Part shown: positions 1-6,710 of the stretch, one piece after another
Layout: every line of letters starts with the position of its first letter
Numbering within the stretch: the stretch's first letter is position 1
Source: Ignavibacteriota bacterium
Lineage (GTDB): Bacteria > Bacteroidota > Ignavibacteria > UBA10030 > SZUA-254
Assembly (NCBI GenBank): GCA_025358305.1
Contig: JANYJZ010000038.1
Span: 1-61,006, forward strand
DNA length: 61,006 bases
Direction of reading: 5' to 3'
Notes under the pieces: model-generated
What the model saw: only the letters and a program-made list of their open reading frames with translations
What the model was told of the DNA's origin: nothing
The model's database searches: none
Program-made: the position numbers and the translations under genes

Positions 1-46
1 CGGCCGGGCGGACCACCCGCCCGCTTCTCTTTACTACGCCAGAGTG

Positions 47-661
47 TTACTTCTTCATCTTCTTCATCGTGTCGGATTCCGCCTTCTGCTGCTCCGCCGT
101 CCAAGGCGGGACGACGCCGTTCATCCGAGCGTACGCGATCGACTGGCCGAGGTGCTCGTGGAGATGGGAGAGGCACACCATGAACGCAGCCCGGGTGGTC
201 ATCTCTGTGCCGAAGAGGTTGACCTTCTTCTCGAGATCGGCGTTGGAGAGCTTCGCAGCGATCGCGAGAATATTGTCGAACGAGCTCTTCATGATCGATG
301 CGATCTTCGCCTTGTCCGTGGTCTGGCCTTCCCATTTCTTGCCGTCCATGGAGAACCCGGCATCGGCGGGCGGTTCAAATCCGATGAGCTTCGGTATGAA
401 GTAGTTCGCGAACGCGATGTGAAGATAGACCTCGCCGATCGAGCGGACGCCTTCGCCGGGGCGCCATTCGACCTTTGCCTGGGGGATGGCTGCTTCGAGG
501 TCCATGATTTGTTTCTGGACCTGACCGACCTGTGCCGATAATTCTGACTGGAACCCGGATGCGGGGCTCGCCGACTTGTCCTGCGCGGCCACAACGGCGC
601 ACAGGCCGGCGACGAGCGTGAGGAGAAGTGCGTGGCGCAGTATGATGCGGTGGGTGTTCAT
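47..661 (-). CDS. Exported DinB-superfamily protein
   Basis: A 204-residue protein with an N-terminal signal peptide (hydrophobic stretch at residues 10-25, cleavage likely near AAQ), followed by a DinB-type four-helix fold. The likely metal triad is His81 (VYLHIA) plus His166 and His170 in the C-terminal helix (LSHLHEHLG), the spacing expected of DinB/YfiT metal-dependent enzymes. In the family such proteins are thiol transferases or hydrolases of unknown substrate, usually cytoplasmic; the signal peptide places this one in the periplasm or outside the cell. It ends in a lysine-rich tail. It is the first of three DinB-fold genes within 10 kb. The fold is fairly certain; the reaction is unknown. 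Confidence 0.8.
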   Translation of the reverse strand: MNTHRIILRHALLLTLVAGLCAVVAAQDKSASPASGFQSELSAQVGQVQKQIMDLEAAIPQAKVEWRPGEGVRSIGEVYLHIAFANYFIPKLIGFEPPADAGFSMDGKKWEGQTTDKAKIASIMKSSFDNILAIAAKLSNADLEKKVNLFGTEMTTRAAFMVCLSHLHEHLGQSIAYARMNGVVPPWTAEQQKAESDTMKKMKK

Positions 662-796
662 GAAGATCCCTTCCTTGAAAAGTGGTGAACAATCGGTGAA
701 AAAGGCATAATGCCTCTGTTTCTAAGGCGTAATCTACAACAATCGGGCCTCTGTGTCAAGCGGAGCGATCGGTCCTTGTTCCCCCTTGTCCTTGTT

Positions 797-843
797 CCCC
801 CTCCCCGAGATCCTCTCTTAGGGTTGGAGGTAGGGAGAGGGGG
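797..843 (-). terminator. Possible GC-rich hairpin after DUF4412 gene
   Basis: A C-run (797-806) and a G-run (833-843) can pair over about ten bases with one imperfection. On the minus strand this overlaps the stop codon of the DUF4412 gene and lies before the DinB gene. There is no U-tract, and the loop is long, so the call is weak. A 12-base direct repeat (CCTTGTTCCCCC at 774-785 and 790-801) sits beside it. Confidence 0.22.
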
Positions 844-1594
844 TCTTCTGGTACCCGTTCGGCACCTCGAACATGTCATGCGAGGTCGGGCGGCTCTCGA
901 CCTTTATGACCGTCGTCGTGAGCGTCTCGCCGATCTGGGTCATGATCGGGAACCCCACGACCTCCTTCATCGCGTCTGCGAGGGACTTGCCGTTCGCCGC
1001 GTTCAGGGACGCCATTCTCCGGCCGAACTCCTGGAGCTCCTTCTGCATCGCGGCGTACCCGGCGATATCCTTCGTCGCCCAGACCGTCATGATCGTCTTC
1101 TCACCCTGATGGAGGACGTACTGCGTGCAGGCGTACCCGCTGATCGTCTTCGCCTCCGCCGTCTTGGTCACCGTGACGGGGGTCTCGGCGGGATCTCCCG
1201 CCGAGGCGCTGCCGAGCATCTTTTCCATCATCTTGCGCTTCTCTTCGGGAAGGTTCTTCATCTTCTCCGCGAGGATGTTCTTCTGCTTGTCGATCCCCTC
1301 GCCTTTCTTCCTTACCGCCGATTCGATCTCGTCGAACGTCATTTCGGAGTAGGTCTTGTTGTGCTCGTTGATCGACACGATGACCTTCCTGTCGAGCCGG
1401 AAGATCGTCGCCGTGCCGTTCTCTGCGGAGGCCTGGCGCATCATGCCGGGCATATAGCTGAACGTCGAGTGAAGCGTCTTCTCCTTCAGCATGGGGCTCG
1501 TCGTGTTGCTCTCCCAGTAGAGTCCCTGGGAGAACGAGAGAGCGGCCGATACGAGGAGGAGGAGCGTGAGCGTGGCGATGGTCCTGATGGTCAT
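818..1594 (-). CDS. DUF4412-like secreted protein
   Basis: A 258-residue protein. The ATG at 1594 was chosen because it gives a clean signal peptide (MTIRTIATLTLLLL, cleavage after SFSQG region); the open frame extends upstream but without family-like sequence. The mature part resembles DUF4412-type periplasmic proteins: an antiparallel beta domain in which a model compound's oxidation or binding state is unknown, with the typical segments YMPGMMR, IFRLDRK and a central Lys/Glu-rich helix (roughly residues 75-105). Its C-terminus is enriched in Thr and Pro. It lies 47 bases downstream of the YfiT-like gene on the same strand. The function of the family is not known. Confidence 0.72.
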   Translation of the reverse strand: MTIRTIATLTLLLLVSAALSFSQGLYWESNTTSPMLKEKTLHSTFSYMPGMMRQASAENGTATIFRLDRKVIVSINEHNKTYSEMTFDEIESAVRKKGEGIDKQKNILAEKMKNLPEEKRKMMEKMLGSASAGDPAETPVTVTKTAEAKTISGYACTQYVLHQGEKTIMTVWATKDIAGYAAMQKELQEFGRRMASLNAANGKSLADAMKEVVGFPIMTQIGETLTTTVIKVESRPTSHDMFEVPNGYQKTPSPYLQP

Positions 1595-1641
1595 GGATGG
1601 TCCTTTTGGGTTCGTGGGAAAAGGGCCGGCATGCGCGGGGG

Positions 1642-2166
1642 TCACCACCCGCTGCGTGTCCGGAGGTTCGTGATATGCGCCGTGTGATGCTGTCCGTGCC
1701 AGGCGTAGAGCTGGAGGAGAAAGTCGAGTTTCAGCAGCCCGCTGTCGGGATGGAGGAACGTCCGCTGGAAGTCCGCCTCGCCGAGCGACCGGAGGAGCAT
1801 CGCCCAACGGAAGTGGAGCGCGTCGAGAAGTGCGAGCGAATGCTCGACGGGCGCGGTGCGTCCGTCGATGAGTTCCGCCCAGACGTTCTCCCGGTAGGTC
1901 TTGATGGCCGGCGCGTCCTCGGTCAAGGCAAGCTTGAAGCGGATGTACGCGTTCAGGTGGCTGTCCGGGACGTGGTGGACGACCTGCCGCACGGTCCACC
2001 CTTCGGGGCGGAAGGGGGTCTCGAGCTGGGCCTCGGAGAGTCCGGCGACGGCCGAGCGGAGGTTCCGTGGGGCCTCGGCGATCTGCCGGACGCACTCGGC
2101 CCGGTCGGCGGCCGTGAGGGCCTCCTTTTTCTGGAATTTCCCGATGGGGTACCGCAGGTCTGTCAT
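1642..2166 (-). CDS. YfiT/BstA-type DinB metal-dependent transferase
   Basis: A 174-residue protein beginning MTDLRYPIGKF, the usual opening of the YfiT family of putative metal-dependent hydrolases, several of which act as bacillithiol S-transferases (BstA). Metal ligands are visible as His64/65 (VVHHVPDSH) and the C-terminal HGQHHTAHI (His157 and His161). The ATG at 2166 is preferred over the one at 2187 because GGAG lies six bases upstream and family members start here. It should bind a divalent metal in the cytoplasm and modify or detoxify thiol-linked substrates. Family assignment is secure; the thiol cofactor used in this organism is not visible. Confidence 0.86.
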   Translation of the reverse strand: MTDLRYPIGKFQKKEALTAADRAECVRQIAEAPRNLRSAVAGLSEAQLETPFRPEGWTVRQVVHHVPDSHLNAYIRFKLALTEDAPAIKTYRENVWAELIDGRTAPVEHSLALLDALHFRWAMLLRSLGEADFQRTFLHPDSGLLKLDFLLQLYAWHGQHHTAHITNLRTRSGW

Positions 2167-2214
2167 GAAGTGCTCCGTTGTGCTCATTCAATGTACGATT
2201 CGGCCGGCGAAGAT

Positions 2215-3357
2215 TCAACTCAGGGGACGCGCGTGGGCGGTCTCATACCGGACGATCGGCCTCGCCTTGGACCACCGCCGCTCCTCGCGGAAGCCCGCCT
2301 TGAGGAACGCCGAGAGCATCCCGGTCCAGGCGAACGCCGCCGGCATGTCGGGCGCGTAGGGGATGATGGGATAGGCTTCGACGACCGGGATCCCCTTCCC
2401 GTTGCAGTAGGCGACGACCCCTTTCAGGATCTCGGAGGAGAGTCCCCTGCGCCGGTATCCCTTCGCGAGGAAGAAGCAGGGGATCGACCAGACCGGCGTG
2501 TCGTCGACGGGCCGGAGCACGCGGCTCGACGCGAGACGCGTGAAGTCCTCCCGCGGTGCGAGTGCGCACCACCCGACCGGCGTACGCCCGTCGTAGGCGA
2601 GGATCCCAAGCTGCCGAGCGTCCCGGACGAGTCTGCGCATCGCGCGCTTGTTCTTCTCCCCCTTGTTCGCGGCATACTCGGCGCGCGACTGCCGCCACGA
2701 CATGCACCAGCATCCGCCGCACGCGCCACGCTCGCCGAAGAGCGTTTCGAAGTCCTTCCATGTCCTGTCCGTGAGCGGTTTGAACGTCAGCTGGACGCGG
2801 GCGGCCGGAGCCGCCGAGAGAAGCTTCAGGAGCTTCTTGCCGCGGGCCTTCATCGCGGGCGTTCCCGTCCGGGCGAGCGATACGATCCTCTCGGCGGTGC
2901 GTTCGCGCAGCGCCGGATGCCGGAGCGCGATGTCGGCAAGCGCCTGCATCGCGAACGTCCGGACGATGCTGCTCTCGTCCAAGGTGAACCGTTCGAGGAC
3001 GTCGAGGGCCTTGCGGACGTCGCCCGGAGAGAGGGAGAGCCTGCCGATAAGCTGCGCGGCGTGCCAGCGGACCTCTTTTTGGTCCACGGACGAGATGTCT
3101 GAAAGGATCATACGTGCGTGGGGAGTGAGAAGGCCGGGTCGGGCGCGCGACGCCTTTTCGGCGGCGTCGGCGGCCCGCATGGAGAGCACCGGGTCGCCGC
3201 TGAGTGTTGCGCCGAGGAGATGGACGAACAGGCGCGGGTGGGCGAGGACGACCTGTACGGCCTCCCCGGACCGTCCGATGGAACGCCGGTCCGCACCGGC
3301 GAGGAGCGCGAGGAGCGCCGGGCCGGAACCGGCGTCACTTCTTCTTTTGGAGGGCAA
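2215..3357 (-). CDS. HEAT-repeat/GNAT acetyltransferase fusion
   Basis: A 380-residue fusion. Residues about 15-182 are short alpha-helical HEAT-like repeats (segments around RAADAAEKA, VRWHAAQLIGRL, VRTFAMQALADIA). Residues 186-380 are a GNAT acetyltransferase of the CWCM type, with a Cys-rich motif (GACGGCWCMSW, 210-221) and an acetyl-CoA-binding loop (KGYRRRGLS, 299-307). Translation probably starts at TTG 3357, inside the end of the preceding gene (23-base overlap); the next in-frame ATG would remove the first repeats. The HEAT part could bring a protein or nucleic-acid target to the acetyltransferase. Each domain is recognisable; their combination is unusual and its target unknown. Confidence 0.82.
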   Translation of the reverse strand: MPSKRRSDAGSGPALLALLAGADRRSIGRSGEAVQVVLAHPRLFVHLLGATLSGDPVLSMRAADAAEKASRARPGLLTPHARMILSDISSVDQKEVRWHAAQLIGRLSLSPGDVRKALDVLERFTLDESSIVRTFAMQALADIALRHPALRERTAERIVSLARTGTPAMKARGKKLLKLLSAAPAARVQLTFKPLTDRTWKDFETLFGERGACGGCWCMSWRQSRAEYAANKGEKNKRAMRRLVRDARQLGILAYDGRTPVGWCALAPREDFTRLASSRVLRPVDDTPVWSIPCFFLAKGYRRRGLSSEILKGVVAYCNGKGIPVVEAYPIIPYAPDMPAAFAWTGMLSAFLKAGFREERRWSKARPIVRYETAHARPLS

Positions 3358-3934
3358 GCCGGACTCCGAGCATGCTGAGGAGAAGGATGAGCATCAGGCC
3401 GAGAGGTCCCAGGACCTTGTCCAGGGCCTTGACGCCGGTCCACTGGAGATAGTGGATCCGATAGTAGAAGTCGATCCGGTCGGTGTCGGGGCCCCGCTGG
3501 GAGAGGCTCAAACGGTCCCAGTCGAGCGTCACGACGACCCCCGTCGTCGTCGTCACGGTGTCGCCGGAGACCGTCGCGACGTGGCCGTAGCGTTCCGGGT
3601 CCTGCGAGATCGCGTCGGCAACGAGTGCCCGGATCTTGCCGGCGGTGGGATGGGGCCGAAGGCCGCGGGAAGCCGTATCGTACTGCGCCCACCCGGCCGG
3701 CGTCCGCGCGAGAAGGTGCGAGCCGAGGATCGTCCGCACGCACCGGACCTCGCGCCACGACGTATCGGGAGCGACAGCGAGCGGAGCGCCGAGGGGGTAG
3801 GTCCTCGGCTGGAGAAATGCGTACGCGCCTTCGTACCCCGGCTTCAAGTAGAAGATCATCGCGGTGACGATCCAGGCGAGGAACGGCAGGAGGAGCGCGA
3901 GTCCCGCGGCGGTGTGGAGCTTCCGGACGGTCAC
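3335..3934 (-). CDS. PepSY-associated membrane protein
   Basis: A 199-residue inner-membrane protein with one N-terminal helix (about residues 9-27), a periplasmic domain of roughly 140 residues, and a C-terminal helix (about 172-192) followed by a KKK tail. This is the layout of PepSY-associated proteins, which occur with iron-uptake and redox systems. The start is taken as GTG 3934: AAGGAG lies eight bases upstream and overlaps the stop of the gene before it, and the protein then begins VTVRKLHTAAG. It is translationally coupled to the upstream 118-residue membrane protein and overlaps the HEAT-GNAT gene downstream. Function is inferred only from topology and weak family resemblance. Confidence 0.68.
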   Translation of the reverse strand: MTVRKLHTAAGLALLLPFLAWIVTAMIFYLKPGYEGAYAFLQPRTYPLGAPLAVAPDTSWREVRCVRTILGSHLLARTPAGWAQYDTASRGLRPHPTAGKIRALVADAISQDPERYGHVATVSGDTVTTTTGVVVTLDWDRLSLSQRGPDTDRIDFYYRIHYLQWTGVKALDKVLGPLGLMLILLLSMLGVRLALQKKK

Positions 3935-3938
3935 GTGG

Positions 3939-4295
3939 TCACTCCTTATCGTCGCTCGGTTCTTCGAGGTGTATCCGGTGGAGAAGGCGGTGCGCCGCCG
4001 GGGCAAGGAGCATCCCCGCGACGACGAGGAAGACGACGCCGGCGAAGAGGGCGTAGGCCGAGGCGAAGAGCTTCCCGGCGGTCGTGTGGAGCTCGTTCAC
4101 GGGGCCCATGCCGCCGAGGATCATCGACGCATTGACGAGCGAGTCGATCCAGGGAAGGTCCTCGGTGAGATGATAGCCCAAGATGCCGATGAGGAGAGAT
4201 GCCGCCATGACGTAGCCGGAGAGCATCGCGTGGCGCAAGAGCCTCCGGATGAAGAGTGGTTTTGGCAGAAGGGGCTCGGAACGGTGCTCAAACAT
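3939..4295 (-). CDS. Small three-helix membrane protein
   Basis: A 118-residue protein with three hydrophobic segments and the conserved-looking central stretch GYHLTEDLPWIDSLVNAS and MILGGMGPVNEL between the first two helices, which recalls a widespread family of small membrane proteins sometimes annotated as two-pore-channel-like. The ATG at 4295 follows an AAAGG ribosome site; a longer open frame upstream lacks family-like sequence. The C-terminus is charged and cytoplasmic (HRIHLEEPSDDKE). Its stop is four bases before the next gene's GTG, so the two are co-translated. No function can be assigned. Confidence 0.68.
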   Translation of the reverse strand: MFEHRSEPLLPKPLFIRRLLRHAMLSGYVMAASLLIGILGYHLTEDLPWIDSLVNASMILGGMGPVNELHTTAGKLFASAYALFAGVVFLVVAGMLLAPAAHRLLHRIHLEEPSDDKE

Positions 4296-4336
4296 GGACG
4301 GTACCTTTGATGGGTGTGATCCGCCGCCGTCGGCGC

Positions 4337-5167
4337 TCAATGTGGCGATCCTTCAATGCAGCCCGCGGCGACGACAAACTCGCCCGGCACGTCGAATCCC
4401 CCGCCGGAGGCGTAGGGAGCGATCGAGGCGAGATATTCATTGTGGGCCTCGTCGCGCGTCTTCTCGTCGAACCGAGAGTAGGCCAGGGCGACCGGGCCGC
4501 CGACGAAGGCCGCCCCGATCGCCTCTTCGGAGGAGTCGTAGTGGAGCGTCGTCGTGATCCGCCGGGACTCGACCCGGCAAAATCCCGCCTTCTCGAACAT
4601 CATCCGGAGAACGTCGCCCGTTCCCGTCTGGAAGAACATGGGGCAGACCTCCGATTTCACGCGCGCGTCGACGATGGGGAAGATCTCCGCCCAGCCGCAG
4701 CGCTTGCGCTCCCCCCAGACCGCAGCGGCCGCCCGGCCGCCGGGTCGCAGGACGCGGCGGAGCTCTCTGAGCGCGGCGAGCGGGTCGGGAACATACATGA
4801 GTCCAAGGCCGCAGAGCGCGGCGTCGAATGACCCGTCGGGAAAGGAGAGCGCTTCAGCGCCCATCTGCTGGAACGATGCGTTCAAGATGCCGCGGTCCGC
4901 CGCAAGGCCCGCCGAGAGGGCGACCATCTTGTCGGAGATGTCGGTGCCGACGATGCTCCCCGAGGGTCCGACGGCCGCACTCGCGCGAAACGTGAGGAGT
5001 CCCGTCCCGCAGGCGACGTCGAGGACCCGTTCGCCCGTCCGGAGCGCCGCCATCGTCAAGAGTAGGGACTGCGCCGGTTCGAGCTGACGCTCCCAGTAGG
5101 CCTCGTATGCGTCGGAAGCCCGGTCCCAGCCGTATCGCTGGATGCGCCTCTGGAGGTCTCCGTCCAC
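4337..5167 (-). CDS. Class I SAM-dependent methyltransferase
   Basis: A 276-residue methyltransferase of the UbiE/COQ5-like class. Motif I is VLDVACGTG, followed by VGTDIS (acidic end of strand 2), a motif II-like FDAALCGLGLMY and the post-I segment LRPGGRAAAAVW. The start is GTG 5167, two bases after the stop of the OsmC gene, with GGAG about twelve bases upstream; the longer open frame is an out-of-frame shadow of OsmC. It is the third gene of an NmrA-OsmC-methyltransferase operon, which suggests a role with small reactive or xenobiotic molecules, but the substrate cannot be read from the sequence. Confidence 0.86.
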   Translation of the reverse strand: MDGDLQRRIQRYGWDRASDAYEAYWERQLEPAQSLLLTMAALRTGERVLDVACGTGLLTFRASAAVGPSGSIVGTDISDKMVALSAGLAADRGILNASFQQMGAEALSFPDGSFDAALCGLGLMYVPDPLAALRELRRVLRPGGRAAAAVWGERKRCGWAEIFPIVDARVKSEVCPMFFQTGTGDVLRMMFEKAGFCRVESRRITTTLHYDSSEEAIGAAFVGGPVALAYSRFDEKTRDEAHNEYLASIAPYASGGGFDVPGEFVVAAGCIEGSPH

Positions 5168-5168
5168 C

Positions 5169-5723
5169 TTAGCGCAGCTCCGGGGCCGGATTGATCCGGA
5201 GTGTCCGGACGCATGACTGCGCCCGGCGGAAGATGTCGAGGTAGGGGCTGCGCGTGTCCGCGCTGTCGACGAGCCTACGCAGTGCCTCTTCCGACGCGCT
5301 GCTCCGGATCGTGACGGTGTAGCGCACCTCGAGATACCCGGGCGGATTGCCGGAGACGCCGAGGAGCGCGCCGTCGTCGAAGTCGGCTTGAATCTCGACC
5401 TCGATCGCGTCGAACGGCACGGACGTCTTCGCAGCTTCCAGCGCGTACCCTTGTGCGAGACAGGAGCCGAGGGCCGCGCGCCCGTAGACGCCCGGCGTCG
5501 GGGCAGAGGCGTCACCGCCCAAGCCGGCCGGCATGTCGGCGGAAAGTTTCCACGCGCCTTCGGTGATCTCCGCCGCGAACCCCCGAACGAGACGCGTCCG
5601 GGAGACGCCCGTCCCCAGGCCGATCGACGGCCGCAGGGCGATCGCCTTGACGATGCGGTCGAACGCTTCCTTGATCTTCCCTGCCGCCGGTACGTACGGC
5701 GTACGCTGGTCGTTGCCGTTCAT
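5169..5723 (-). CDS. OsmC-family peroxiredoxin-like protein
   Basis: A 184-residue OsmC/Ohr-fold protein. The segment GRAALGSCLAQGYALEAAK carries the conserved cysteine (in GSCLAQ) at the start of the long central helix, and FDAIEVEIQADFDD is the following strand region. OsmC proteins reduce organic hydroperoxides through two cysteines; the second candidate is in RAQSCVRTLR near the C-terminus. The ATG at 5723 is preferred to the overlapping TTG at 5729. It follows the NmrA gene with no real gap and is followed directly by the methyltransferase. Family assignment is good; peroxidase activity is inferred. Confidence 0.82.
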   Translation of the reverse strand: MNGNDQRTPYVPAAGKIKEAFDRIVKAIALRPSIGLGTGVSRTRLVRGFAAEITEGAWKLSADMPAGLGGDASAPTPGVYGRAALGSCLAQGYALEAAKTSVPFDAIEVEIQADFDDGALLGVSGNPPGYLEVRYTVTIRSSASEEALRRLVDSADTRSPYLDIFRRAQSCVRTLRINPAPELR

Positions 5724-5725
5724 GG

Positions 5726-6673
5726 TCAACCCAGAGGGATGCGGTTCTTGTTCGCGGCGAGCCAGGTGTCGAACGTTTGGAGCGCAGGGTTAAGGGACCG
5801 GGAGAATGCGACGTCCCGGATGCGGCAGTACTTTTCCTGAAAATCGCGCTTGTACTGGAACATGTTGCCGACGTCGTCCGCTCCCGGGAACCCGAGGGCC
5901 CGGAACGCGTCCGGGGAGATGTCGTTGTGGCGGATGTCCTTCCCGAGCGCCGTGGAGAGCGAGGCCGCCATCGCGGCGCCGGTGAGGTGCTCGCCGGCGA
6001 TGCCGACGTGTTTGCCGATGAATTCCGCGCCGGGTTTGAACAGGCCGTAGGTGCATTTGCCGATGTCTTCGGAGGCTATGCCCGGGAGCTTCTTGTCGCC
6101 CATGGGGAGGGTGAAAGAGTAGCTGCCGTCGGGGTTCTTTGTCGGACCACTGCCGAAGAAGATGAGATTCTCCCAGTAGAATGACGTATAGAGGAACGTC
6201 GTTGGGACCCCTTCCTCGGTGAAGAAGCGGTTCGCCTCGGCCTTGCCGTCGAAGTGCGCGACCTTGTATTTGCCGTGGATCGTCGGCATGCGGTTGTCGG
6301 CGAGCGGAACGTCGAGGCGCGTGTCCTCGAACGTCGACCAGACGGCGTGCCGGATGCCGGCCGCTTTCGCCGCGACCGCCATGTTGCGCGCCTCGGCCAT
6401 CTCCTTCTCCGCGGAATAATGGTCCCAGAAGAAGGTGACGCAGAAGGCGCCGTAGGCGCCGTTGAACGCGCGCTTCAGGCTTTCCGCGTCGTCGACGTCG
6501 GCGGCAACGACTTGCGCGCCGGCGGCCTTGAGGGCCTTCGCCTTTTCGGAGTTCGGGTCGCGCGTGATCGCCCGCGGCGTGAAGTCGCCCGAGGGGTCTT
6601 GGAGGATCGCCCGGACAAGTCCGCCGCCCTGGGCGCCCGTGGCCCCCAGGACCGCGATGATCTTCTTCGTCAT
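5726..6673 (-). CDS. NmrA/HSCARG-family NAD(P)-binding protein
   Basis: A 315-residue atypical short-chain dehydrogenase of the NmrA/HSCARG type. It starts with the dinucleotide-binding loop VLGATGAQGGGLV (residues about 8-20), then ITRDP, in which the Arg is the usual NADPH selector, and shows WSTFEDT and HGKYKVAHFDGKAE where the usual Tyr-x3-Lys would be, KYKVAHFD keeping only part of it. Such proteins sense the NADPH/NADP ratio or act as weak reductases. The ATG at 6673 has AAGGAAG upstream. It heads the NmrA-OsmC-methyltransferase operon. Confidence 0.88.
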   Translation of the reverse strand: MTKKIIAVLGATGAQGGGLVRAILQDPSGDFTPRAITRDPNSEKAKALKAAGAQVVAADVDDAESLKRAFNGAYGAFCVTFFWDHYSAEKEMAEARNMAVAAKAAGIRHAVWSTFEDTRLDVPLADNRMPTIHGKYKVAHFDGKAEANRFFTEEGVPTTFLYTSFYWENLIFFGSGPTKNPDGSYSFTLPMGDKKLPGIASEDIGKCTYGLFKPGAEFIGKHVGIAGEHLTGAAMAASLSTALGKDIRHNDISPDAFRALGFPGADDVGNMFQYKRDFQEKYCRIRDVAFSRSLNPALQTFDTWLAANKNRIPLG

Positions 6674-6710
6674 GTGCTTCCTTTCGAGTGGAGTGTGGTC
6701 GTCATCGGTG

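Noticed and set aside
710-3102. Long plus-strand open frames opposite the DUF4412, YfiT and HEAT-GNAT genes
   Set aside because: They are Arg/Glu/Gly-rich mirror images of GC-rich genes with no motif or start signal.
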